A stretch of DNA of 64,000 bases from Proteobacteria bacterium UBA981. Lineage in GTDB: Bacteria; Pseudomonadota; Gammaproteobacteria; Ga0077536. The notes under the pieces are model-generated. The model had not been told where the DNA came from. It searched no databases and saw only the letters and a program-made list of their open reading frames with translations. Below, in pieces: positions 36,168 through 44,618 of this stretch. The stretch spans positions 43,942 to 107,941 of the forward strand of contig DBBP01000020.1 in the NCBI GenBank assembly GCA_002292285.1. Reading direction: 5' to 3'. How positions within the stretch are numbered: the stretch's first letter is position 1; each line of letters starts with the position of its first letter. The position numbers were made by a program, and so were the translations under genes.

Positions 36168-37226
36168 TTACGGGCTGTGGCTGCGGTCCATGAACTTATC
36201 GAAATAAATATCCCGGCCGCGCACGCCGGCGTGGTTTAACACAGTCAGCGCGGCGTCTATCATGCCGGGTGGTCCGCATAGATAGGCCTGGCAACCGGGC
36301 AACCCGAAATCGTCCACCGTGGCGATGAAGTCGGTGACCAGCCCACGCGCACCAGCCCAATCGCTGTTTTCGGGCTCTTCCGACAATACCGGTACGAATC
36401 GCATGGTGGTCGGCCACGCCGCAATCAGGTTCTCGCTGAGTTGCTTGTCGTACAAATCTGCCTGCGTCCGAGCACCGTACAAATAAACTACCGGACGCTG
36501 CGTATCGGATACGGCACCGTGCTCTAACAGCGCTTTTATCGGCGCCATCCCACTGCCACCCGCGATACATAAAATGGGCGCCGCACTCTCATGCAGGCGA
36601 AAAACGCCGAACGGACCTTCAATCTCTAGTTCCGTGCCGACCCGATCTGAGTCAGCGAACCACGCGGACACTTCACCGTTCGGGAGCAATCGAATGTGGA
36701 ATGAAAGATCACGTGTGCCGCCGGTGTTCGGCGCACTGGCAAACGAGTACGAGCGGCTTTCGGCAATGCCGGGGACGGCCAGCTTGGCATATTGACCGGC
36801 GTAGTAATCCATGGCGACATCAACGTTGACGCACACCTCAATGATATCGCTGGTCAGTTGCGCTACGGCAGAAATGTGCCCCGTGCTGCGTTGCGGCCGG
36901 ATGGGCGGTAGACCGTCGTCGAGGGTCTCGACTCGTACGGCGAGATCGCTGCGCGCCAGCGATTGGCACGCCAGGATGGTCCCGTTTTGGATTTCTTCCA
37001 GTTCGAGCACGTACGCAAAATCACTCAGCGCTTTGATGTTGCCGGAAACAAGCTGAGTTTTGCACGTCGAGCATGCCCCGGTCTGGCACTCGTAGGGGTA
37101 GGCCAGCCCGGTCCTGAGCGCGGCCTGGAGTAAGGTCTCTTTACTACCGACGGTAATAGTCGTGCCAAATGGTTCGACGTGCACCTGGTAGGTTTTTGGC
37201 GTGCGCCCAAACAGTTTCTTCAACAT
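36168..37226 (-). CDS. Ferredoxin-NAD(P)H reductase with N-terminal plant-type [2Fe-2S] domain (XylA/phenol-hydroxylase-P5-like)
   Basis: A 352-residue electron-transfer protein: plant-type ferredoxin domain (about residues 12-95, ligands C47, C52, C55 and C87), FAD domain with RSYSFASAP (about 158-166), and NAD domain with GGSGMAPIKALLEH. It moves electrons from NAD(P)H to an oxygenase. It is 90 bases downstream of the AlkB/XylM-like gene on the same strand, the arrangement of xylene monooxygenase, so the AlkB-like protein is the likely partner; the Rieske oxygenase is a second possibility. Oddly, the leader just before the ATG reads CTCCTCCTT, equal to the 16S anti-ribosome-binding tail, and no ribosome-binding site is visible. 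Confidence 0.92.
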   Translation of the reverse strand: MLKKLFGRTPKTYQVHVEPFGTTITVGSKETLLQAALRTGLAYPYECQTGACSTCKTQLVSGNIKALSDFAYVLELEEIQNGTILACQSLARSDLAVRVETLDDGLPPIRPQRSTGHISAVAQLTSDIIEVCVNVDVAMDYYAGQYAKLAVPGIAESRSYSFASAPNTGGTRDLSFHIRLLPNGEVSAWFADSDRVGTELEIEGPFGVFRLHESAAPILCIAGGSGMAPIKALLEHGAVSDTQRPVVYLYGARTQADLYDKQLSENLIAAWPTTMRFVPVLSEEPENSDWAGARGLVTDFIATVDDFGLPGCQAYLCGPPGMIDAALTVLNHAGVRGRDIYFDKFMDRSHSP

Positions 37227-37316
37227 AAGGAGGAGCGTCTGCCGGGTTAATGTACAGGGTGTCGAGCTAGTCGTTTTCTTAAGCGCGGTTCTCGAGCGAT
37301 TACCGGCTGCACAAGA

Positions 37317-38510
37317 TCAGGCAGCCAACGCCTCGTCATCGTCCAGCAAGGCTTTGATGCCTGACTCTCTGTTATGTTGCTCAAGGATCGCCAGTTCCGC
37401 AGGCGTGGCCCATTTACTATCCCATCCTTGCAACATCGGAATCATCAACTTCCAGAAGATCGGCGGAAACCAGGACACCAGGGTCATGGTCAGATAACCG
37501 TACGGCGATTCCGGCATTGGCTTATAGGCATGCAAATAGTAGGGTCGGTCAAACTCGTGATGTGAGCCATGGCGGCCGAGATTAAACGTAAAGTGATTAC
37601 TTAAGGGATTGAAGCTTGAGAACGTATTGCGCGTCGTCACTTTCTCGCCTTCCAGGCGAATCAAACCGTAGTGCGAAAAGAAATTCAGCCCTTCGAGGAT
37701 GTACTTGGAAAATCCGGCAGCGATGAGCCACACCACCAAAGCAATTGGGCCCCCAACCAGGCCGACCAACGTGACGACCAGTGCGCCACGCAACCAGGCG
37801 TGCACCACGCGGTTGCCCGGTGACAGCCACGGCTTGCCAAGTTTGTCGAGGCGATTGCGCTCGATGTCATAGCCGCCGTGCCATTGTTGCCAGCCACCGG
37901 CGATGAGAAATTCGTAGAATCCAACCCCGCGCTTCGGCGATACCGTGTCGACACCGGCGTAGCCAAGATTCCGGTGATGGCCGTAGACGTGTTCAGTGGC
38001 GAAATTGGTGCCGAAACTCAAGGCGAAATCCCAACGCCCAAACCACATGTCGAGCGGGTTCGCCGTTCTGTGAGTCAGCTCGTGGGCGACCGAGATGCCA
38101 CTCACGCCAAGCACGCCGCCAAGTGACATACCAATACCCAGATAGTCGTACCAGACGTTGCCCTCGCGCGTCGCGAGGACGTCGAGGTTGACTGCCGCGC
38201 CGGCAAGCAGGTCATTCAGTTGGGCACCAAATCCGAGCGTGTCGCTACTGGCACAGACCCAGCTTGCGACGAATAAAGTCGCGACATGGCCAATGGCGAC
38301 GGAGTAGATGATCAGGTCATGAATTATCGGGTAGTGACATTCGGGGGTAGTTTCATCCCGCGATTCGCGCGTGAGGACTTCGCCGCCCACCCCGACGACA
38401 AACAAAAAAGCGAAACCGGCCCACGTCCACCATCCGCCGAGGAGAAACCCGGCCATCGTCAGTGGCAGCCAGATCCAGTGAATGTAGCCGAAGCGCAAAT
38501 AGTTCCACAT
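37317..38510 (-). CDS. AlkB/XylM-like integral-membrane di-iron monooxygenase
   Basis: A 397-residue membrane hydroxylase for alkyl chains or methyl groups. Six hydrophobic helices and all histidine boxes of the family are visible: H143-ELT-H147, EH174-VYG-HH (178-179), H280 in NFFSHYGLIR, and LGRH314-GS-HH (317-318). The ATG has a GGAG box four to five bases upstream. The last box differs slightly from typical AlkB (LQRHsDHH). The ferredoxin-reductase follows on the same strand and would supply electrons directly, as XylA does for XylM, without rubredoxin. Terminal hydroxylation of a terpenoid, alkane or side chain is likely; the exact substrate is not shown. Confidence 0.9.
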   Translation of the reverse strand: MWNYLRFGYIHWIWLPLTMAGFLLGGWWTWAGFAFLFVVGVGGEVLTRESRDETTPECHYPIIHDLIIYSVAIGHVATLFVASWVCASSDTLGFGAQLNDLLAGAAVNLDVLATREGNVWYDYLGIGMSLGGVLGVSGISVAHELTHRTANPLDMWFGRWDFALSFGTNFATEHVYGHHRNLGYAGVDTVSPKRGVGFYEFLIAGGWQQWHGGYDIERNRLDKLGKPWLSPGNRVVHAWLRGALVVTLVGLVGGPIALVVWLIAAGFSKYILEGLNFFSHYGLIRLEGEKVTTRNTFSSFNPLSNHFTFNLGRHGSHHEFDRPYYLHAYKPMPESPYGYLTMTLVSWFPPIFWKLMIPMLQGWDSKWATPAELAILEQHNRESGIKALLDDDEALAA

Positions 38511-38747
38511 CGTCTCCTACCCCCGGAATAGTGGCTCGCTAGGACGCGTATTGTTACTGAATTCCATTACTTGCGCGAGCCTAACCCAGCCGCTAAACGC
38601 TCCTCGTCACCGTGGCGTTCTGGCCTACATTCGCCCCACCCTGTCGGAACGATTCTTCGCGGGTTGAGTCCACGGGCGTTAACGCCAGCCTCTAAGCGGG
38701 AAAAGCGCGCCCGGTATGTGCCGGGCGACGCTTCCGATGCCGTCGAC

Positions 38748-39950
38748 TTAACTGATCTTGTCGCTAAAGTTGGGCCACACCTTCTCGGTTAACAATTCAT
38801 GGCTGCGCATGGATGCCTGGTGGGGCAGCATTTCGTTGTAGACGTAATTCCAGAAATATTCGGCCGGGAATTCCTTGAACAAGGCCTCCAGTTTGCGACA
38901 CACGGTGTCCGGACTGCCTGCAATAGTGAGGCCGCGGTCGATCATGGATTCAAAGGTGTTCGGGATTGTGGCTGGATCTTCGCCGGGGCGCATGAGGGCG
39001 GCGTTGAAACCGAATGGTTCGAAAAAAGTCGTCCAGATCCAGGCACCTGCGTTGCTCGCCAGCGCCATCGCCTCAGCGTCCGTGTCGGCAACAATCACCT
39101 CACGCAAGATGCCCATGCCTTGTCCGAAACTGTAATCCTTGCCGACCGAACTGGCCGCTTCCTGGCCGGCACGAAACTGCCCGGCCAACAATTCCGGATC
39201 ACAGACCACGGTGATGGGTACTGCGCCGTGGGCGACGCCCCAGCGCACCGAGCTTTCCGAGAAGCTAAACGGCTGGAACAGTGGCGGATGGGGCTTTTGG
39301 AAGGTCGCAGGAACGGTGCCGATCTCAGTCAGGATGCCGTTCTCATCAACGCCCTGGCCAAACTCGCGAGTCACATTGTGCGCCGCCCAGTACGTGTCCT
39401 TGCTCGGTATCGTCCAGTGTTTGCCGCTATGGCTGAACGTTTCGTTTGTCCACGCCTTGACGATGATTTCCCAATGTTCTTCATAAAGTTCTTTCTTCAG
39501 CGTTTCGTAGGCTTCCGGGTTGGTGGTGCTGTCTGAGAGCGTCCCATAGTGTTGGCCCAATACATTGACCCAGCGCGGCTGATAGCCACGTGCAAAACCG
39601 GCGAACGCGCGACCCTGGGTCATCTGGTCGAGAATCGCGACGTCTTCGGCGATGCGTAGCGGGTTGTGGCACGGCAGTACCAGCCCACACTGGCCGACGC
39701 GCAAATTCTTAGTCTGCATGCCGATAAACAAATCGAGCATGATGGGGTTAGTTGAAACCTCTTCACCTTCAACATGGAAATGATGCTCGGTAAAGGCCAT
39801 GCCGTAGTAGCCATGTTCATCGATATATTTCGCTTCATCTGCGAGGTTAGCGATCATGTTCTGATAAAGATCGGTGCGGCGGCCTGCCATGCCTTCAGAC
39901 AGTTGTTGTTTATTCCCGATAGTCGGTAAGTGAAATACTCCGATTTCCAT
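38748..39950 (-). CDS. Luciferase-like (LLM) flavin-dependent oxidoreductase
   Basis: A 400-residue TIM-barrel enzyme of the bacterial-luciferase group, which uses reduced flavin (FMNH2 or F420) for monooxygenation or dehydrogenation. The ATG at 39950 has a GGGGAG box nine bases upstream; the frame extends to 40007 without one. Visible marks are YMEIGVFHLP at the first strand, YGMAFTEHHFH (about residues 48-58), RVGQCGLVLPCHNPLRIAED (split: RVGQCGLVLP at 82-91, CHNPLRIAED at 92-101) and FAGFARGYQPRW. It is next to a carboxymuconolactone-decarboxylase-like gene on the same strand. A Baeyer-Villiger-type ring opening or an aldehyde oxidation is possible. No flavin reductase is adjacent. Confidence 0.9.
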   Translation of the reverse strand: MEIGVFHLPTIGNKQQLSEGMAGRRTDLYQNMIANLADEAKYIDEHGYYGMAFTEHHFHVEGEEVSTNPIMLDLFIGMQTKNLRVGQCGLVLPCHNPLRIAEDVAILDQMTQGRAFAGFARGYQPRWVNVLGQHYGTLSDSTTNPEAYETLKKELYEEHWEIIVKAWTNETFSHSGKHWTIPSKDTYWAAHNVTREFGQGVDENGILTEIGTVPATFQKPHPPLFQPFSFSESSVRWGVAHGAVPITVVCDPELLAGQFRAGQEAASSVGKDYSFGQGMGILREVIVADTDAEAMALASNAGAWIWTTFFEPFGFNAALMRPGEDPATIPNTFESMIDRGLTIAGSPDTVCRKLEALFKEFPAEYFWNYVYNEMLPHQASMRSHELLTEKVWPNFSDKIS

Positions 39951-40084
39951 ATAGCGAAACTCCCCTTTAATCTGCGGATGTTGCGTTGGCCACTGGGCCA
40001 CCGACAACGATGATACTTAGTCTGTTTTCAACGATGTGTCAGCACCTGTCGCGGTACCCAGCATGAGTCTTCCAGCAAACGGTG

Positions 40085-40636
40085 CTAGAACCCTGATACG
40101 CCGTCATCTAATTGCACACCAAAACTGTTCAGCGCCATCGACACGGTATGGTACTGACCGACTGTGAATACCACGTCCATCATCTGTTGATCGCTGTATT
40201 CGTCACTGAGTGTTTTCCAGGTAGCGTCACTGATACAGCTGTCGTGATGCAGTTCGTCAGCTGCGCGCAACAGTGTCGCTTCAAACGTGGTCCAGCCGTC
40301 GGCATCCGGGCCAAGTTTGATGCGCGCGATCTCGTCCTCGGTGAGCCCTTCTTTGCGCGCGAAAATGACGTGCTGGCCCCACTCGTACTCGGCATCGCAT
40401 AACCAGCCGACGCGTAGAATGAGAATCTCACGAGCGCGCCCGCTGATGGTCGAGGTGTCGCCCATCACGTGATAGCCCCAGGTCAGGAATCTCTCCACCG
40501 CGCTGAAATGACGCGACAGGGTTGCCAGTACGTTGTAGAACGGCTCGTTGGCTTTTACGGGCGCCAGCAGTTCGCGTTGCTCAGCGCTCCATTCGTGCTC
40601 TGCGAGGGGGTGGATGCGTGGTGAGGAAAGCTTCAT
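40085..40636 (-). CDS. Carboxymuconolactone decarboxylase family / AhpD-like protein
   Basis: A 183-residue all-alpha protein of the CMD family. The ATG has an AAGGAG box seven bases upstream. The core ILRVGWLCDAEYEWGQHVIFARKEG (quoted in parts: ILRVGWLCDAEYEW at about 70-83, then GQHVIFARKEGL) fits the family but the AhpD CxxC pair is absent, since only one Cys (about residue 77) precedes the His. Without that pair a peroxidase role is unlikely; a lactone decarboxylase or related hydrolase role is more probable. It lies 134 bases upstream of the flavin oxidoreductase gene on the same strand and 55 bases downstream of the hydroxyacid dehydrogenase gene, forming a probable operon. Confidence 0.85.
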   Translation of the reverse strand: MKLSSPRIHPLAEHEWSAEQRELLAPVKANEPFYNVLATLSRHFSAVERFLTWGYHVMGDTSTISGRAREILILRVGWLCDAEYEWGQHVIFARKEGLTEDEIARIKLGPDADGWTTFEATLLRAADELHHDSCISDATWKTLSDEYSDQQMMDVVFTVGQYHTVSMALNSFGVQLDDGVSGF

Positions 40637-40691
40637 TGGGAAACTCCTTGTCTAAAAAAACGATTTGGTTTGGTTGCGGCGACCAGAATGC

Positions 40692-41735
40692 TCAGTAGCC
40701 GAGCGCCCAGTCAATTTGGTTCTCAAGCTGCTGACCGGCCAGAAAACGGTGCAGATTGCGGTTAAACAAATCCATCGAACGTCGTTGGCCACGATCGGTC
40801 AGGGCCGAGGTGTGCGGCGTGATTAAGATATCGCGACGCTGCCATAGCGCGGCTGGCGGTGGCCCCTCAAACTCCCCGACGAATACGTCGAGCACGGCGC
40901 CGCGCAGCTGACCCGCATCCAGTGCCGCGAGTAACGCGGTTTCATCAATGATTTCGCCGCGTGCGACGTTGACGAGAATGGCGCCGCGTTTCATAGCTGC
41001 GAAAGTTGTCGCATTAAGCAATCGCGTTGTTGCCTCGGTCCACTGGCAGCTCACGGCAACGAAATCACTTTCGGCGAGAAACCCGCAGAGTTGATCGGGC
41101 CCGCCGATGGCGTCGAAATCTGCATCCTGACTCACCGTGGCGACTGACCCCCGAGTGCCAAGCGTACGCATGCCGAGCGCTTTGCCGAAACGCGCAATTT
41201 GCCGACCAATGCCACCAGCACCAATGACACAAAGCACTTTCTCGCTGAGGGACGACGGCGTGTAGCTCTGGTAGTCGAACTTGGCGTGTTCACGGTCGAG
41301 TGTGGCGCGCTCGAAGCCTTTTGCGAAATGCATAATCCCGGCTAATACGTATTCGGCTATGGCACGGCTATCGCCATAGCCGCGCGAGGTCGTTACCGCT
41401 ATGGCTGAGTTCCACACATCACCGGTGCGTAGATTGCTGGCGCCGGCCGGCGTCTGATGAAGCCAGCGCAGTTCAGGTGCACGCGCGCGCAAATCAATCG
41501 GGAAGGGAAACCCGCATAGGACGATTTCCGCGTCGCTCAGCAGGCTATCGCGCTCGGTCCGAGTCGAGGTGCTGCGTCCGCGGACATAGCGCTCTACTGT
41601 CGCACGGGGCCAGGTTTCGGCGTATTCATCCTGGAACCAGCCACCTGCTTCGAACAGCCTGATGCTCGCATCGACGTCGCGAATCGACCGCGCTTGTGCG
41701 CAGCTTAGTTGGATCAGGCTAACAACATTTGGCAT
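40692..41735 (-). CDS. D-2-hydroxyacid dehydrogenase, NAD-dependent
   Basis: A Rossmann-fold dehydrogenase of 347 residues acting on 2-hydroxy or 2-keto acids. The ATG at 41735 gives the usual start position; the frame could begin at 41795, and neither has a strong ribosome-binding site. The NAD loop is VIGAGGIGRQIARF. Catalytic Arg lies in VNVARGEIID, Glu in the VGEFEGPPP region and His in ITPHTSAL, all at the expected order near the C-terminus. The gene lies 55 bases upstream of the CMD-like gene on the same strand. It could reduce a keto acid released from a degraded substrate; phosphoglycerate or glyoxylate reductases are distant relatives. Confidence 0.9.
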   Translation of the reverse strand: MPNVVSLIQLSCAQARSIRDVDASIRLFEAGGWFQDEYAETWPRATVERYVRGRSTSTRTERDSLLSDAEIVLCGFPFPIDLRARAPELRWLHQTPAGASNLRTGDVWNSAIAVTTSRGYGDSRAIAEYVLAGIMHFAKGFERATLDREHAKFDYQSYTPSSLSEKVLCVIGAGGIGRQIARFGKALGMRTLGTRGSVATVSQDADFDAIGGPDQLCGFLAESDFVAVSCQWTEATTRLLNATTFAAMKRGAILVNVARGEIIDETALLAALDAGQLRGAVLDVFVGEFEGPPPAALWQRRDILITPHTSALTDRGQRRSMDLFNRNLHRFLAGQQLENQIDWALGY

Positions 41736-41955
41736 CGGCACGGATTCGCGGCCCGGGCAGATGCCCGAACGGCTGCGTTTCGAAAAAGGAACCATTATGC
41801 CGACAAATCGGCCGGCTACTGCAATCGTCGGTGGGCCAGTTTGGACCGCGTAGATGCAGCGGACTCGAGGCCTGCCAGTTTACCGATGCCGTTGTTGCAC
41901 CGGGAGCCGTGCGAGCGACGCCTGCCGTCACACTTCGCGACTGTCGTGCTGTCGA

Positions 41956-43056
41956 TTATTTCAGGGGTGGCAATTCGTAACCCTGATTGAGCGTCGCAAT
42001 CTTGTAGAGACTTTTACCGGATGTCACATACAGAACGTGGCGTTCTTCGCCGCGACCGAAGCCGACGTTGGTTGGCAGTTCCTTGCCCGTCGGGATAAAG
42101 GCAATTTCCTTACCTTCCCGATTAAACACCCCAATCCCGGGACGGTTCTCGGCGCGCAGGGCCACGTACAGATTTCCTTTGGCGTCGGCGATTAAGCCGT
42201 CTGGTCCGCTGTAGGGCGCGTAGTCGACTAATACTCGACGGTTGCTGACGGTGCCGGCCGGGGAGAGGTCGTAGGCCTGTAATACATGGTGTCCTTCGAA
42301 AGGTCTGGCGTTTGCTTCGTCGAGGCGCATCATGTCGAGCCAACCATTATCGTTGCTGACGACATAAAGCGTTTTCTGATCAGGAGACACCAGCACGCCA
42401 TTGGTTTTGCCACCGTTAGTCACGACCCGCACAACGTTGCCATCCGGATCGAGGCGATAAACCGCGAACCCCGGCTGCATCACCGGCTCGTGGCCAAGAT
42501 AGCGCGGATCGGAAAAATAGATGCGTCCCTTCTCATCAATCGTGACATCGTTTGGTGCGTTGTAAGGCTGACCGTTATACAAGCCGCTCAGGATGTAACT
42601 CTTGCCGGTTCGCATATCGGTCTTGAGCAACATACGCCCACCGAAGTCGGCGCCGAGCGCCGCAATCATGTCGCCGTTTGCATCGAACTTGATGCCATTC
42701 GACATGCCTGACGGGCTGCGGAAAATAACCGTCTCGCCGGAACGGGGATCGTATTTCCAGATGTTGCCGGCCTGCGAGTAGCGCCCTGAGTCGTCTTTGC
42801 AGCGCGCAGTAAAGGTCATGTCCGAGAAGTACATCATGCCGTCGTGGCCGGCAGAAACACCCTCGGTGAGCATGCAGCCGCCATCGAAAACTTTCATCAA
42901 ACGGGCATCGGTCGGCAGCACGCCGCCGTCATCGGTCGGCGCGGGAAAGCCCGCATCGGTACCCGCAAAAAAATCCGCAGCGGAGGCAGGAAGCGCGAGT
43001 AGCGTCAGCATGATCGGGACGAGCAAACAACGGGTACGCCAGTAAGTCTCTCTCAT
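41956..43056 (-). CDS. SMP-30/gluconolactonase-type periplasmic beta-propeller lactonase
   Basis: A 366-residue six-bladed propeller exported to the periplasm. The ATG at 43056 has a GAGGAA box and is followed by a signal peptide (about residues 1-24, ending ALPASAA); a longer frame to 43275 overlaps the P450 start region. Family marks are the metal-binding APNDVTIDEKGRIYFSDP block (about residues 170-187, quoted in a single short run), SDNGWL-like repeats and GPDGLIADAKGNLYVA near the end. SMP-30 proteins hydrolyse lactones with Ca or Zn. It converges nowhere: the divergent P450 gene at 43292 shares the promoter region. Lactone substrate unknown. Confidence 0.9.
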   Translation of the reverse strand: MRETYWRTRCLLVPIMLTLLALPASAADFFAGTDAGFPAPTDDGGVLPTDARLMKVFDGGCMLTEGVSAGHDGMMYFSDMTFTARCKDDSGRYSQAGNIWKYDPRSGETVIFRSPSGMSNGIKFDANGDMIAALGADFGGRMLLKTDMRTGKSYILSGLYNGQPYNAPNDVTIDEKGRIYFSDPRYLGHEPVMQPGFAVYRLDPDGNVVRVVTNGGKTNGVLVSPDQKTLYVVSNDNGWLDMMRLDEANARPFEGHHVLQAYDLSPAGTVSNRRVLVDYAPYSGPDGLIADAKGNLYVALRAENRPGIGVFNREGKEIAFIPTGKELPTNVGFGRGEERHVLYVTSGKSLYKIATLNQGYELPPLK

Positions 43057-43291
43057 TCGAAATTCCTCAAAAAAAAGCCGGACATCGATGCCGCCCGACT
43101 TCAGCGCCGGGCATATCGGTTCAAGACTAGGTGTTTCTAAAGCCAATTCACAGCGCTTAGCGTAGAGGAGGGCCCGCGCGCGGCCACACCGCTGAAGGAC
43201 GCCGCGGCGTTTCTGGATCGACGCTGGCGCCGCTATACAGCGCCTCGGGACCGGGGTAATGTTTGTGCTCTGCACCTGGGGAGGTCGGAAT

Positions 43292-44530
43292 GTGACTGTT
43301 GACGAGAAATTGAACGACCACGCGTTTTTCGCGACCGGTCAGCACTACGCCTTATTTGATGAGTTACGCGCAAGTTCTCCGGTGCACTGGACAACCAGCC
43401 CCGATCAACGTGGCTATTGGTCAATTTTTCGCCATGCCGACGTCAAGACGATCCTGAATGAGCCGGCGCTGTTCAGTTCGGAGCGCGAAGGGGTCGCGCC
43501 GGTGGTTGATGACGAAATGGCAGCGATTGTTGACGAGGCGTGGGGCCTTGGCCAGAACATCGCGTTCATCGATCCACCCCGTCACGCGCCGATTCGCAAA
43601 GTCATGGCAGAACCATTCCTGCCGAACGCGCTGGCGAGCAGCGAGGAGCGCACGCGCAAATTGATCGCCGGCATATTCGACGATATCCCCGCCAATGGCG
43701 AAATCGACCTCGTCAGTGATTTGGCAGTACGCATTCCGATGGCAGTGATTTGTGATCTGTTAGAACTGCCGGAAGCCGATTGGGAGGACATGCTCGACTG
43801 GGGCAAGATGGCGATAGGCGGAACGGATCCGGAGTATCAGCGCGGTACTGCCGCCGAAACCATCAGCTTCGGCTTTCGAAAACTGTTTGAGTACGGTATG
43901 CGTCGCTCATCCGAACGGCGCGGCTGCCCAATGTCTGACCCCTTGTCGTTGCTTGCCAACGCCCGCGTCAATGGTGAACCGCTGACGCCCAAGTTAGTCG
44001 CCTACAACACCGTGCAGTTCATCCTTGCCGGATTCGAGACCACGCGGAACGCATTTTCAGGCGGGGTACTCGCTTTGCTGGAACACCCGACGCAGTTGGC
44101 CCTGTTGCGCGAGGATCCGAAACGCCTGCGTCTGGCCGCCGAGGAAATCGTAAGGTGGTCCGACCCGGTTATTTCACTCATGCGCGTCGCCACCGCCGAC
44201 ACCGAACTTGGTGGCACGAGAATTCGCGAAGGGGAACGCGTGATGTTGTGGTTTCCGTCCGCCAATCGTGACCCGGACGTATTCGAGCGGCCTTACGATT
44301 TCGACATCACGCGCCACCCGAACTTGCATCTGGGCTTTGGTGCCGGACCGCATTTTTGTCTCGGGGGGCCGCTGGCGAAAATGGAGATTCGCCTTGCTCT
44401 GGAACAATTGTTCGAGCGTTATGACGGCATCGAGATTACCGGCGAGGTGGAACGGGTGCAGTCTAATTTTGTCGGTGGCCTGAAACACCTTCCGGTCCGG
44501 TTAAAACCGCACGTGATGTCCTCGGCATGA
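43292..44530 (+). CDS. Cytochrome P450 monooxygenase (copy 2)
   Basis: A 412-residue P450 that is a close paralogue of the gene at 2355-3590. The GTG at 43292 follows a GGGGAGG box and gives an N-terminus (TVDEKLND) matching the first copy; an ATG at 43259 has no such box. The I-helix is AGFETT (about 246-251), the K-helix E-I-V-R (285-288), and the haem Cys is residue 356 in FGAGPHFCLGG. By eye about 70% of the first hundred residues are identical to copy 1, with no gaps. The two copies lie about 40 kb apart on opposite strands. The ThDP-enzyme gene follows 88 bases later on the same strand. Confidence 0.94.
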   Translation: MTVDEKLNDHAFFATGQHYALFDELRASSPVHWTTSPDQRGYWSIFRHADVKTILNEPALFSSEREGVAPVVDDEMAAIVDEAWGLGQNIAFIDPPRHAPIRKVMAEPFLPNALASSEERTRKLIAGIFDDIPANGEIDLVSDLAVRIPMAVICDLLELPEADWEDMLDWGKMAIGGTDPEYQRGTAAETISFGFRKLFEYGMRRSSERRGCPMSDPLSLLANARVNGEPLTPKLVAYNTVQFILAGFETTRNAFSGGVLALLEHPTQLALLREDPKRLRLAAEEIVRWSDPVISLMRVATADTELGGTRIREGERVMLWFPSANRDPDVFERPYDFDITRHPNLHLGFGAGPHFCLGGPLAKMEIRLALEQLFERYDGIEITGEVERVQSNFVGGLKHLPVRLKPHVMSSA

Positions 44531-44618
44531 ATTAACGTTATGCGTACGGCCTCGCGGCGCGGCCGGAATCAATAACCTCACAAGACTATGCGCCGACTCA
44601 TTAGCAGGAATCCAAGCA

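Noticed and set aside
37227..37316. Rubredoxin or small ferredoxin gene between AlkB-like and reductase genes
   Set aside because: No CxxC frame in these 90 bases; the reductase carries its own ferredoxin domain.
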